Source of the DNA: Prorocentrum cordatum
Taxonomy: Eukaryota; Sar; Dinophyceae; Prorocentrales; Prorocentraceae
Reading direction: 5' to 3'
Length of the DNA stretch: 64,000 nt
NCBI GenBank assembly: GCA_963575745.1
Contig: CAUYUJ010015700.1
Location: 173,308-237,307, forward strand
Below are positions 22,119 to 34,429 of the stretch, piece by piece. Position 1 is the first letter of the stretch. The number at the start of each line of letters is the position of its first letter. The position numbers and the translations under genes are program-made. The notes beneath the pieces are model-generated. The model was not told the origin of the DNA, ran no database searches, and saw only the letters and a program-made list of their open reading frames with translations.

Positions 22119-22685
22119 GGGCCCTCGTATTTACATCGCCTCTAATTACGGGGAGGGCAAAATGCGCCCCCCCACTCGTCGACGGCTGAGCCGTTCGGGG
22201 CTTCGTTGCGGGAAGGCCCCCGAATATGCATGTAAACTACCTGGTCCGTTATTCTATATGGGACGCGGACCGCGACGAAATGTCCTGCGTTCTCTATATA
22301 GGTGAACTCTGGCGGGCTCAAATGGCCCCTATTAGCTCACCGCGATCGCAACTGCGAACAAGTCTGCTTTTGCGGTCACCAGGCGGGCCGCTGTAAAATT
22401 GGCACCTCAAAAACGCGCGCGGGCCAACATGGGAATGAAAATACTAGCGCACTTTGATGCTTTCAAGATCCGAGGGAGGGCCGTCAAAGCTGCCCCTGCA
22501 ACGATTCCCGCATTATTGCTGACGCGCGGCCCAGAATACAACCCATGGGCCCTCGGCCATCCTACGATATAATATGTGGACGACCGACTCGTTGGTAACG
22601 AAAGTCCTTTCGAAAGTAAATGTGCGGGCGTCTGTCTAGGACAACCCGCTGCATCCAGCGACCCGGATGGGTCGCTTGTGAATGA
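22119..22685. other. no gene seen
   Basis: Two GC hairpins (ACGGCTGAGCCGT at 22182-22194 and weaker ones) and otherwise mixed sequence without long coherent frames. It could be the untranslated leader or terminal region of the minus-strand block that starts at 22118, but no terminal repeat was found. Confidence 0.3.
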
Positions 22686-22729
22686 CAGAGAGAGAGAGAA
22701 GAAGAAGAAAAACAAAAACAAAAAAAAAC

Positions 22730-22772
<43 letters not shown>
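22686..22772. repeat. (AG)n / A-rich microsatellite
   Basis: Two AG runs flank an AAC/AAG-rich stretch. The Lys/Glu/Arg-rich frames across it are artefacts. Confidence 0.95.
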
Positions 22773-23727
22773 GAAACAAACACCCCTGGCTCAGACGTTT
22801 CAAGATGACACGTGCATTTTATCTCGACATCCGTCCAATCTGCGCAGCCCGATCCTGACGCGTCACCCAACTCAGCGCGTTGTATTGTTGGCCTAGCCAT
22901 TGGGACCTTGATTTCCCTTGCCGACTGAGCCGGTGGAAACCCTTAGTCCCCAGCTTCCTGGCCACTTCTCGCAACATCTTGCCAGGGTTGTCTGGGATGG
23001 CCGCGCGTTGAAAACAATCTTTGTCACGCATGTAGCTCTCAGCGCATTATCCTCGAGAAGCTCGCCAGCACGTCCTACAGCAATGGTCAGCCCATTCAGG
23101 GTCCTCACAGTGGTCCTCACAGTCGGTCCTCACTGATTATTCTTGCAGCTCGCCAAACAGCTCGTTCTCAACTATGACGGCCCGCCTGACCTGCATCCAC
23201 CCGAGCCCCGCGGGGCACTGGCATCACATGGTTTCACAATAGGAAAACCACTTCTCCTTTCCGGTCATGTCGGACGGTTGAACCGCCGAGACGTCCAGCA
23301 GTGGTCGAACGGGATCGATCTGCGAGCGGTAGGCTTCGGAATGAGATCCAAAGCCTGCGAGGGGGACGCGGCCGCGGCCGCGCGGCGGCGCTGCCTGCGG
23401 GGAGGCCGGCCGACGGCGAGCCCACCCCAGCTTTTGAGAGAAAACGGCGACGGCACATGGGTCACAACTCGAAGAGGCAGGACCAAAGCATGAGTGCGAT
23501 GCAGCACGCGCAAGCACAACATGAACCTGTCGAGCACATGCGTCAGTATAATCCTCAGCAAGTTTGGAATCCCTACCCCGTGCTTCAGCATGTGCACGCG
23601 TGCCGTCACACTTGCGCTCCAACCCAGTCGTCACTATATCCGACGTGGACGCAATAGTCCGCGGCTTCTTCATGAAATTCCACTCTCTGTCTCGCAAACC
23701 GCGCGCACACCCGTGCAGAACTGATTT
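22773..23727. other. decayed sequence, no identity
   Basis: Short open frames on both strands, none recognised. A CGGCCGCGGCCGCGCGGC palindromic patch is near 23370-23392. The copia post-integrase segment on the plus strand begins at its right edge; no integrase catalytic core could be read here. Confidence 0.3.
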
Positions 23728-26700
23728 GTGCAGTCCTATCTCACGTCATGGAAGCGCAGATTCGGACACGACTTTGCAGCTCCGCTCCTTCCGTTCGGAT
23801 CCCTCGTGCGCTTCGTGGCCCCTCCTGAATCTAAGTTTCGGATCGCCAAAACCGGCGGGGCGATGGTCGCGGGGGTTCCCCTCGGATTTGTACATAAAGC
23901 GGGAAGCATGGTAAGGCCCGAGAGCTATGTGTCACCGCTGAGACAACTTGACGGGCTCAACATGGAATAAGGGCGAACGCCAGTTGGCAAGCGCTCAATA
24001 ATTGAGAAGTCTGATCAAGTCTACAGCAATATTTTAGATGGCACTGCGGCTGACCAAGAGCCCAAGGTCCCCATGAGGGAAACGCGCGAAAAGGCACAGA
24101 CCGACACTAGGAATGTTATAATACCTCCCGGTGGCTCCTCCGCCGGCTCAGCTGGGCAGGGGGCCCGACTAGGTTCACAGACGGCTCCGCCGTTCGATGG
24201 CCGAGGCCCTGGCGAACTGATGCCACCGCCCCCTTCCAGGGGCCGAAGCCGCACCGCTACCAGACCCCGACGACGACTCCAACGACGATGGCCCGGGGGG
24301 AATTGTCGTGGATGACGTGCCTTTAGCGCCGGGCGGTCGGGCCCCCAGCGAGATTCGAGATCCGATATTGACCCGAAGCAAAGGCTTGGTCTCGCTCATG
24401 TTCAGTACATATTGGATCGTGAGTCCAACTTCTCTGCGGCCCAGCCGAGATCCAGAGTGCCTGGACCGGGCCAGCTTCTCGCCCGTACCACGCACAATCT
24501 TTAAGCAATAGAATATTGCGACGATCGACGCGTCGTGGTCGGGCCCACCATGGATGAACTACCCGAGAAGCTGCCATTGAAAGGGTCGACGGAAAACATG
24601 CAGCATCCAAGTCGTGCTGTACTGCGATGCAGACTACGCACATATTGCGAGAGTATGGGTCGCCGACCCTAACCCGCTACGCGGTGCTCAACGGCTAAAG
24701 AAATGACCTAGTTCCACAAACCATGGGATTCACCCGAGCCGCCGGTTCCACGTGAGTCGCGCCGAAAGAGAGAAGGCAATGGAACAGTTTCGACCCGAGA
24801 AGCGCGACTGCATCGGCATTGATGATCCAGGGCCCTGTATCGCGCTCCTTCGCGACTGTGAAATCGACTTCGTCGAACTCCAAGACGGCCGCGAGGCCGT
24901 GTGGACAGAATGGGCTCGACTACGCAGCACTGGCACCTGGGATGAATCAGGCGTCATGGAGTACGACGACGTGATTCAACAAAGGAAAGGGCAAACAACT
25001 CATGTCGGACGTTTATTCGCAATCCTAATCGAAAAAACTCTGAACACCTGCTCGGGCATAAGGGCCGCAAATGCAAGGGCAGAGTTGTATTCGACGGACT
25101 GGATGTCAGGAATCGAAACAAAGAATTATTCCATGAATGTTCCAGCAGTCCTGCAACCACGCAGGCTAATACAGCGGCCGACACATACGGCCTGTTTGAG
25201 GGGCATGATCTTCAACAGGCTGACACTGAACAGGCCTACGCGCAATCCATGCTCGGCGGAACTCCGACGTGGATCTTCTTGCCGCGTGATGAATGGCCGC
25301 CTGCCTGGACGAACATGCGCAACCCTGTGTGCCCACCCATCCTTTCGCTTCGCGGATTTCCCGATTCTGGAGGACATCGGGAACAGCATTGTGAGGGGCA
25401 CGTTGTTTCGAAAGGTTCTATCAAGCGTAGTCCTTGGCGTAGTTGTTGCTTCCGTCCGAAACTGCCCTTGTTTCTCATGCTCTATGTTGATGACTTCAAA
25501 CCTTGCTGGACCAAACGCTAATCTCGACAAAGGATGGCGACTATTGCAGGAGCCATCCGAGGGATGACCTAATAGCATTGAAATAGATCCCCCTACGGGT
25601 GTGGGGCGGCACCTAGGATGCGAACACCCACTATCCACGCAGTATGCAGAAGTGCGAAGAGAACTACCCACGGCACCTGACCCGCCGCCACCGAAAATCA
25701 AGAAATCGTCCGCATCTGGACAACAAACGGAGAGCGCTGACGAGAATGCGGGGGGGGGGCTCCTCGGCACAGCCGACTGAGCCCTATCAGCCCAGATAAC
25801 CATGGATGGTCAGAGCCATTGAATATGACATGACCGAATTATGCGCATCATGCGTCACTTTGCATGTGCAGTTGACCGACACCGACCACGCAACATACCC
25901 TGCTGCTGGCACACCTTTCGGCCCAGAACGTCCTGGTTTTGAAGCTGGACAGGGAGGTCCGAGAGGTGAGAAATATTCCCCAGCAGAGGAAGCATTGGCG
26001 ACCGCGCTGAATCTCAATGTCGACTCCGGCCCTCCGGACAAGCCGGTCGAGGTTCGCGGCTCAGCCGCAGAACCTGGCCCAGACGGCCCAGAGTCACCGA
26101 CTCCGTCGCGCGTGCTTCAGCCGATTGCCGCCAATATTCTGATGAAAATATCATACGTGGCGAATGGCTCGATTTGATCTCCTGCGAGCTGCGTGCCACG
26201 CAGCTAGCTGCACCACTAAGTGGACGGAGCAACAAGAAATGGATATCTTTCGCTTAATATGCTATAGTATTCTACCACGCACTACAAAATGATATCGTGT
26301 TTTGGCGACAGGATGGAGGACGTCACAGTAAGGCAATCTTCAGATGCTGATATTGCCAGTGACTTGCGAACGCATCGCAGCACCAGTGCCAGTCATCAAG
26401 TTATTCGGGCACCCTACACGAGGGCCAACCAGAACATGGCCTCTCGTAGACAAACCTGCGCGTCCCACAATACACTTGAAACAGAAATTGTCGCGGCAGA
26501 TCTGGCAACGCGAAGAGTACTAGTGTCTGCACTGCCCTTGCGGGAAGTTCTGCTAAAAAGAAAACCACATTCACGATTATGGGAGATCACCAAGCAGCGC
26601 GCAAAGTCATCGAAGCGGGGGGCCCGATGAGATTAATGCACCCCCGACATCACCGAATACATACCGCTGCTATCTCTGAGCAATTCACTCAGGGACTGTT

Positions 26701-26860
26701 CATGCACATTGCGAGCGCACGCAGAACGAAGCCGCTGACATCGGTACTGAGCGCTTTACAGACACACTAGCATCGGTCAAGGTGCTTTGCCCTGTCAATA
26801 TCGTCACTCCCAAGTTTTGGAAAGTCACTCGCAACCGGGACTACCCGGCGTCAATGTTCG
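23728..26860 (+). pseudogene. copia-like pol, 3' half: post-integrase, RT and RNase H
   Basis: Plus-strand pieces in the order of a copia Pol. FAAPLLPFGSLVRFVAPPES (23790-23850) with GAMVAGVPLGFVHKAGSM matches the region after integrase. VWTEWARLRSTGTWDESGV (24898-24955) starts the RT; EQAYAQSMLGGTPTWIFLP (about 25229-25285) covers the palm; LFLMLYVDDFK has the catalytic YVDD at 25483-25494. IDPPTGVGRHLGCEH (25585-25630) and VRAIEYDMTELCASCVTLHV (from 25809) follow, then RFDLLRAACHAAS (26168-26205). The RNase H end reads GDHQAARKVIEAGG and HPRHHRIHTAAISEQFTQG (26580-26695). Several frameshifts and stops separate these parts, so it is dead. The Gag/protease/N-integrase half lies on the opposite strand at 27865-34400. 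Confidence 0.8.
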
Positions 26861-26863
26861 CCG

Positions 26864-27751
26864 ATGGCCCCCCGCCTGAAACACGGGGGGATTCTCGAGC
26901 CACGGATAGGTCCCAAGGCGGCGGCGCGCCAAGGAGCGGTTGTGCCAAGTAAAAAGATGCATGAGAAGAAGAGAGCCACCAAGGGCAAGCCTGCGATGAC
27001 CATGCCTACATCAAAAATGGTTAAGGGATCGGTTACGCCGCAAGCTGGCACAACCACGCCCAGTGGCCAAACAATGCGTCCGACACCAGCTCCCGGCTCA
27101 GCTGCGGTAGCCGCGCATGGTGTCAATGATGCACGCGGCCAAACAATGCCTTCCGCTACAGCAAACAAAGGTTTCAGGAAAAGCTCCCATAAGCGCAAAT
27201 CGAGAGAAGACAAAGAAATCATGGCCATGTTTGATATGACTGACAGTGAATCAGACGCTTCGGGTTCGAAAGTACAGATTCCCAGCGCTCAAGAGATACT
27301 GGAAGAAGGGGAGAACGATAATAAAATTATTGACGCGGCTGCGGCCAAATCCCAGAACAGTGGGTTGACTCAGTCGACACCACGGCAAGAGAAGGACCAA
27401 TCGATAAATACATATGAGTGGAACGGTGAACGATTGATATTTGAATATTGGTGCGGACCCAACAGTAGAGATGGCAATCCTACGAATGTTGTTGATCATG
27501 CTTGTAGAGATCTACGATATACCGGGCGCGAGGACATGAGAAACCATTCGGGTAATTTGAAGGCTCTTGTAGATATAAAATCAAAGGAAAACGCATGTTA
27601 CTCTGGGGTTCGATCCCATGTACGGGAGGCTCTCCTTGGCAATATGTTAATGAGGCTCATTATTTCCGTAAGGGTGATCATAGGTCCTGGCGTAGGCTTC
27701 GGGGAATTAGGACGCATTCCAGACACCTGCTTTGGAGCTTCATGGAAATAG
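26864..27751 (+). CDS. hypothetical ORF, 295 codons, downstream of copia RNase H
   Basis: One of the longer intact frames in this part of the window, and visibly less GC-rich than its neighbours. The first 110 residues are basic and Thr/Pro/Lys-rich (for example KKMHEKKRATKGKPAMTMPT); the middle is acidic (FDMTDSESDASG, EILEEGENDNKI); the last third looks folded (NTYEWNGERLIFEYWCGPNS, VVDHACRDLRYTGREDM). No signal peptide, zinc motif or known domain was seen. It contains one GGCTCAGC-type hairpin near 27093. It could be a 3' accessory ORF of the copia element, the start of another element's Gag, or chance; it ends about 100 bp before the point where the minus-strand copia integrase stops. Confidence 0.35.
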   Translation: MAPRLKHGGILEPRIGPKAAARQGAVVPSKKMHEKKRATKGKPAMTMPTSKMVKGSVTPQAGTTTPSGQTMRPTPAPGSAAVAAHGVNDARGQTMPSATANKGFRKSSHKRKSREDKEIMAMFDMTDSESDASGSKVQIPSAQEILEEGENDNKIIDAAAAKSQNSGLTQSTPRQEKDQSINTYEWNGERLIFEYWCGPNSRDGNPTNVVDHACRDLRYTGREDMRNHSGNLKALVDIKSKENACYSGVRSHVREALLGNMLMRLIISVRVIIGPGVGFGELGRIPDTCFGASWK

Positions 27752-27864
27752 CGCACGCTGTCGTCGAAGCAGTGGGAACCGTCTGAATTGCATGGCCTAG
27801 CCAGTGTAAGGCTTTTGTGCGAGTCACCATCCTCAGGGATCCAAGCGTTATAACCGAGACAAAA

Positions 27865-28324
27865 CTACCGGACGGCATGTTTAAAAGGGCGGGGGGAGCC
27901 GGCCTGCATCAACATGGCTCGGGCCCCCATCTGAACGATTCCGTTGGACCGTTCAGCAACAGCCATAAGCTTTTTGTTGCCAGGGATGGTAGGATCATGT
28001 GCTGTCTTTAATTCTACGCACGCTAGCCCGGTCGCGAAAAATCGCACGCGCGGTCTCATCGTGGAGCCCCCGCGATAGGTCATCCATCGCAAGCCAGTGA
28101 TCTATAGTGGTCAGGCGTCCGAACGTGACGGGGTCCGCGTATGGTCTAGGTACCCTAAACCCTCTGTTGCGCGAAATTCTTTGTTGACGCCTTGATGCCT
28201 GTGCCCAGTTACATACTGCCCAGTTACATACTGCGCAGAAGGGATTCTTCGGGGTATGAGTTAGCAAATGCGCGAGGGAAGCTGCGCTCTTTTTGAGTCG
28301 CTCAGTGGCGGAGACTGGTACCAA
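27865..28324 (-). pseudogene. copia integrase, N-terminal and C-terminal pieces with core missing
   Basis: The frame 28324-27995 contains HLLTHTPKNPFCAVCNWAV, the H-x3-H...C-x2-C zinc-binding start of copia integrases, followed by TFGRLTTIDHWLAMDD, where the first catalytic Asp would lie. The next frame (28092-27865) reads IPGNKKLMAVAERSNGIVQM and ARAMLMQAG, which match the part just after the catalytic Glu. The core between them is too short, so the second catalytic Asp is probably deleted. A tandem duplication (CAVCNWAVCNWA) affects the zinc region. Integrase would insert the element's cDNA; this copy cannot. Confidence 0.7.
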
Positions 28325-28919
28325 CCTCTGCGTCGTCTAGGTCGAGATCAGGCGGTACGTCGATGCCAACAAGGTCAACACCACCCGAGCCCTCATCTAC
28401 ACCCCCCCCTGGCCAGGTGCTGCAGCAGATGCGGCGGAATCGAGCCCATCATCCACGTCGTAGGGCAAGAACCCTGAGACCCCGTATAAGCAAGGGCTCT
28501 TATGCACAGCCGCACAGCCTCCAGCTAAGCCGTGGTGTCATATAGTACGACCAACGACTGAGTCGTGGTTGGGAGAAGATGAGACACTGATCAAGCTCAT
28601 CACGCCGGCAGGTGTTCGATTCCAACCGCACCCTCGAACATTCTGAGGCGAATCGTAGAAATAGATGGCGACACCCATGGAGTCTACGTCGGACGGGAAC
28701 GGACAATCGGACACGGCCGGTCTGCCGTCCGCATAGCCAGGGTCACCAATCACTTCTTGCATATGCAAGTCTATGGTTACTCGACGCTGGATTGATTGGG
28801 GCGAAGGGCCCCCGGCAGATCCCACGTCATCCAGAAATTTCTCGGCGCCTGACGTCACGCAACACCACCGCTCGGGAGTTGCAAGCTTCGCGGCGGCAAC
28901 AGCACATCCACTGACCCAG

Positions 28920-29417
28920 CACCTCTCTGCCAGATAGGGTCAAGTAAAGTATCTTGCCCTCAACGACCAGGTCCACTCTATGACCGATGGCAGGAGTAAG
29001 CAGGGTCGCTGGCCTGCTGGCCAAACGACACTAAAGCCGTGATCCATGCACCGCTCTCCTACTGAGATCACTGCCGGTGTTTCCGGCATGACCGACGCTT
29101 CAAAACTTCCATCCCAAAAAAATAGGGCACGCGACGCGAACTGAACCGAAGGCCAGCGAAGAACCCCCGGCAGCGTTCAGGGAGATCGACTCTTCAAGAC
29201 GCCTGCCCATGCCCATTGCGCCTGCAGCGCGAATACACTTCTCTGCGATGAGATTGCGCCCGCAGCCTGCGTCAAGTATGAACCTAAGTGATCCGAGGTG
29301 CACGGATGATCCCTCCTTGCGCCCCGCGGTGGCTGAGCCGCCTGGGACGGCAAAGCCGCCCCCCCCCCCCCCACCCCACACACCCATCGGATTCCAACCA
29401 CAGATGCCAAACTTCAT
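28920..29417 (-). pseudogene. copia aspartic protease
   Basis: LRFILDAGCGRNLIAEKCI gives the pepsin-like D-[S/T/A]-G motif (DAG) with the expected hydrophobic residues before it. It is followed by TPAVISVGERCMDHGFSVVW and PAGQRP (about 29085-29010), typical of the copia region linking protease to integrase. The protease would cut the Gag-Pol polyprotein. The frame contains a C15 run on the plus strand (29357-29371) read as poly-Gly just upstream, a likely site of slippage. Confidence 0.7.
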
Positions 29418-29870
29418 CGGCGAGGTCGCACGCCCTAGTCAGGGCTTGCATCGACGATGCTTCCCATTGAATCAACATCTGTCGATATTCTGCTCTCGGG
29501 AACCTCCACCTATCATCTACACTCGAAGGCAGCTCCTTCGGGCTGCGGCGACGCACCTTCCTCCGAGAGGCAGTGGGCTCTCGAGTTGAGGGGTGCATTC
29601 GGACACGAAGGCCGCGCCGATCAGTCTTCGCAGACCTGACGCAACTTTTAAAATGGGGTTCGCCACAAAACAATGCAATGGCTTCCCTTGGAAGAGGTTG
29701 TGATTGAACGAAGATAAAAACTAATTAGTCAGCCATTCCTGCCGTTCCTGCTGCGTTTCGGAAGCGGGGAAAATTCCTCGGATAACTCATGAATTCCTAT
29801 GGCGCGCGCATGGCATCTTCCAACCGTTAAAGATCTGTCGGCCGGGCTAAGCCCAAGGCCACGGGAGCCC

Positions 29871-32800
29871 CTAGCCAAGATTGAAGAGTAAGACTGCCTC
29901 GTCAGCAAAGCAGCACTGGCGCAAACTCCGCCAGCACTGAGCCATCGTCACGGATGGCCAGGCATGTTCTGCGCGAACCAGCAGTCCTTGCAACGCGAAC
30001 AGGCCCCTGTTTCCGCGAACACTTTGCACGGCTTGTCTTTCCCTTTTCCTTTTACCCTTCTCTTTATTCTTGTCACGGCCCTTACTCGACCCCAGGCTTC
30101 GCGGTGTCCCCCCTGGCGCGGCGCTGCTGGCACTAGCAGCACCGGAGTCGGCTTGCTTGGTGGTCCGTTGGTAGCCGAGAGACCTCCCTGCCTCAAGCTG
30201 GGCTTCCGTCAATCCTCGATGCCGCTTGTAGCATCCACTCTGCGGGCCCTTACGAGTGCGAGGGTCTCGCGAGAAGGCATGGCCGGCCAACTTGCTCCGG
30301 CGTTCTCGCGAGGTCTCGGATTTGCTTCTCGCTCGCGATTGCGTTGCACTGGTATTGCCAAACTTGTTCGACGGAGTCGACGAGCGCAGCCGATCCTTCC
30401 CCTTCGGACCTCTGTTTCCTGGTTTCTCGCCCCTGCCTCTCCGGTCATTATTTCCGCCAGCTGGCTTGTTAGCACCGCCCGCTACCGGCTGAGCCAGAGC
30501 AGCTGGCGTCTTGGGCATCTTGTGGTTGCGAGGGCAACCCTCTCCCGCCTCGGGGCAGTTCTTTCCTTGCTTAACATGTCAGCTGGTCGTCTCGCATGTG
30601 GTACGTCCGCTTGCTGTCTTGTCGGTGGGCAAGCCGGACCGGCGCGCCGTCGCTGCCATCGCGGAAGCTCGTCGTCCGCCCCCGCCGCCCTCATTCATCC
30701 CGCCACTAAGACCTGCCTGCCTATTTCTAGAGTCGACGGTTGACTCGTGCTCTGACATTGCCCATTTCTCACGACCCCGCATCATAAGTGACTCAACCTG
30801 CCATGACAAAAAGCCAGTGGTAAGACCGCATTCCTGTTCCAGGAAGGTCTGTTGATGTCTCATGCCACTGCATGACCACCTCGAGTCTCGGAACTTGTTT
30901 CACCTGTTCATAGAAATTCGGATGGATCGAGGCTTTCATTTCGTCAGAAGGTTCTCTAGCGCCGCATAATTCTTGGTTGCGCTCCATCCATTCATTGTAA
31001 AATGATATAAATTCTGATTGGGCTTCTGGCGATCGATAGTGATCATAAAGAGATCGCTACATATCCAGTGCTGCCAATTTTCTGATCTAACCGAACACCA
31101 AACACATATAGCACGGATCATCTCACGACCCGCGAGAAGGCGCTGCTCAATCTGGCACGAATGTTCGACGCGGTTTAATTGTGAGAAGAAATGGAAATAC
31201 TGCACAGAAACATTACGATTACGTATCCTGGTGGAAAATTTATCAAGCAGATTTGTTGCTATCATCATATCAAGACGCATGAAGACTCCGGCTGTCTGGA
31301 GGTTATATTTGGGAATATCTGGGTTCATGGCTTCCATGATCCACACCTGCGCTGCCCTGACATCATGCCAAGACCCAGCCGCCGCCCTTACACAATGTTG
31401 CTTCCATTCTCGCAGTGTCTGGGCACTTGGGATGTCCATAAGGTTAAGCTCCTTAGCATTCCCAGAAGTTCTCCAATTGGGGTCCACTGAATTGGCGATG
31501 CACGGCTGCAACGCGGGGTCGGCGGGGCCGTTCGGCCCTCCGCCGACATCACCGCCTGGGCCCCTCCATCACCAGGCCCCCCCGGAGGGTCGCCTGGCGG
31601 CTTCGGCCCCCCCGTCTGTTCGAACTGCGTTCCCAATCATCCCTGGCTGGGCGCTGTACTCTGGTCACCCCTCCGATCATTATCATTGCCTCCCCGTCCG
31701 CCCCCACCTTCACCAGGTGCGACTGAGCCGATGGCGAGGGGAAGGTGACCAGGTGACTCGCAGTTGTCGGGAGGCCCTGAGACTTGCGTCACAAGGGACG
31801 TTCCCAGGGTTCGATCCTTGAATATTTCCCCGTATCGAAACTTCGTTCGGGACAAAGGATTTCTCGACAGCCGGCCCTGGGATGAATCGTGAGTTCGCGA
31901 GAGGAAAGCTGGGCGCACGTTGCGCCGTTAACGGAGGCATTCGATCAATCCAACCCCGTTGGCTTGAATGATGGTACACCCATCGCGGCGAAATTGCTTA
32001 ACCTGTTGTTCTAAACCAGCGTATGTTTGCATGCAGGTTCCTTTGTCTTCCGCAACATTTCTTGGTTTGATCTGGCAGAGGCGATATCTCGTTTGACGGC
32101 TGCCAGTTCTGCCCCGCGCGCTTCTAGCTCCAACAATTGCAACTGGCGCCTTTCAATGATCTCTTCCGATCCGTCCGAGTCTCGGCGCCGTCTCATTTGC
32201 CTTGCTATTGTTGCGGTGGGTGTCTGCAGATATGTTCAACTGTTCTGCCTTTATGACGGGATCGCCTGTTCCCTGAACTCTGTGCTCCCAGCGCATTCCG
32301 CGCACCTCTTGGCACCTCCGCCCAGGTGCCCCCTGCGTGCGGGTGTCGCACACCCCACGAAAATCCAAAGGAAAAGCTTTGGACATATGCGACATGGCTC
32401 ATCCGGCGCACCCATTCGATCTCGGGTCAGCCTGGCCGCCCTCGCACGAACCGGGCAAGCAACAGTAGGACTCGGAAAAGGCTCAACAAACGCGGGCTGA
32501 GCCAGCGTCGAGTTAGCCCTCTCCGGTGATCCAGCACCTCCCGGCGGAGCCGTTGGTACAAGCTTGATCTCTGACACAGCTACTGCGCCAGGTTGCCTAG
32601 CTGTCTGGATCTTCTCTAGGGACCCCTCGCAATCCTGCGCTGCTCCAAGTGAGATTCTAGCCGTCTATTCTCTTCGCTCACGGCACGAATGGCGAGCGCA
32701 TCTCTCTTGATCCGCTCATCTGCGCGCCCCTGTGCGTGGTTCCAGGCCTCGGCCATGCTTCTTTGATCGCCATGCCTCAGTGCCCAAGCTCTCTGGTCCT

Positions 32801-34400
32801 GCTCCCGGAGGTTCGCGCCGCATCTAGCTTCAACTATTCGGCCTCGAGCCTGGCAGCATCGCGTTGATTGCGGAGCCTGGTTTTCCCGCGCCGCCTGCCC
32901 TCGGGCCTCTCCCTTTCCATCCCTTCTGGCGGCATCAGCTATCATCTGATATTCAACTCGCCCCTTATCGGCCTGCAGTTGAGACGATGATAACATTTGT
33001 TTGGCCGCACTCTGAATGGTCCCCTTTTATTCCTCTTCTTGGGCGAGACGCCGCTGAGCCACGTCCGCAATCCCTGCCATTTCCGCCTCCGCTCGCAGCA
33101 TCCGTTTCTGCGCGCCCTATGCAATGGCAGCCTTTTCTTTTTTCAGCTCTATCTGCCATTGCCCTTATTTCTGTCTCAGATTCAGCGAGTTTGTGGCTGG
33201 CTTCTTCGGCGGCCGCCTTATTCGCATGTGCCTGAAGAAGAATCGGTTGCATCTGCGCACTTGTTGCACTCAGCTGCCCCCGCATCATGTTTGTGATGTT
33301 CTTCCCACTCCTGAATGGCGATGCGACGGCAATAATAATCCCCCAGCGCAATGCATTCTTCACAGGGCCACGCCAAACTGCATTCCGGGCACAGCATCGA
33401 ACATGGCGCGCATACAGGTCGACGACGCGAACCCCCCCCGCCCCTTTTTGCGCGCTTCCCCAGGGCAACGATTCCCCGCCTGAGGCGGGCATCTGGGGCC
33501 CGCGTTCCAGTAGCTGTCCAGGATCGGAAAACTGCCTTGGTCATATTCGACAGTAGACGAGGTGACCCGAGGACATCACATCCTCTTGAGCTGGAGCGTC
33601 CGGCTCTTGGAGCCTTTTCACGGCTCCTGCTGGATGTAGGTGCACGTTGCTCCCTCGTTCTTAACCCTATGTTCCTAAGGGTGTATTTTTGCTTCTGCGT
33701 TGGATCATCCCTTTCGTCTTGCATAATGAGCTCGCCGCGCTCTGGCACACTGTCATGGTCAGCCCTTGATATAGCATGAAATTTGGTCGAGAGAAACCCT
33801 GCGATCACGGCGGGGGATTCTGATCATCAGCGTCGCTCTTGGTTTTCTTTGTCTTCGGGAGTGGAGTCGCACCGGTCGGTTCTCTCGCGCGCCGAGCTGG
33901 GCGCGCGGCGTCGGGCGAGTTTTCTATCGGCCGGGCCGACGAACTCCGCCTTCCATACCCAAACTCCCGCTATAGGGGCTTCTTTCTTCTTCAAGCTAGC
34001 CATCCGAATCAAGTGCTCTCCGAAGGTCCTCGGCGAGGCGAGCCCGCTAAATCGGCCCTGGAGGGGATCGGATGATGCGATGGGCCAGGCGACGTGTGAT
34101 ATTGGGCATATTCTTCGTTCTTTCCATCGGATTCGAGCTCTCTTCCCCTGACTGTCCATCGCTCGCGTCTTCGCCCTGTCCATTCATCACAAACTGAGTT
34201 ACTTGTTCCGCGTCGCAATGTTCTCCGCCCCCCATGCCAATGGGAACACTTCCTGGAGATATTTCCTCCCCATGGTTCGAGTTGACTGATGTTCTCGGGC
34301 TTGAGTGCACTGGCACGGTTTCAGATGGCGTTCTGGCGGAAGCATTGGCTGAGCCTCGCCCTCCGCCTGACGTCTGCACTCTAGTCTTCATCTGGTTATC
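29871..34400 (-). pseudogene. copia Gag polyprotein, long, frameshifted
   Basis: Reading begins near 34390 (MKTRVQTSGGGRGSANASAR, Ser/Gly/Glu-rich). It continues with a Cys-rich patch near 33420-33300 (APCSMLCPECSLAWPCEE), long coiled-coil pieces (33230-32640 and 32196-32011, e.g. ELEARGAELAAVKRDIASAR), a Gly/Pro linker, then IPSAQTLREWKQHCVRAAAG (31430-31370), the best-conserved segment of dinoflagellate copia Gag, followed by AQVWIMEA. The end is Lys/Arg/Ser-rich with a CCCH-like finger (C-x8-C-x5-C-x3-Q) near 30030, where Gln replaces the His. Frames switch many times. Gag packages the RNA into particles. It abuts LINE sequence at about 34420 without a visible LTR. Confidence 0.65.
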
Positions 34401-34429
34401 TATAAGGGAATTCCCGTTTAGCTGACTGT

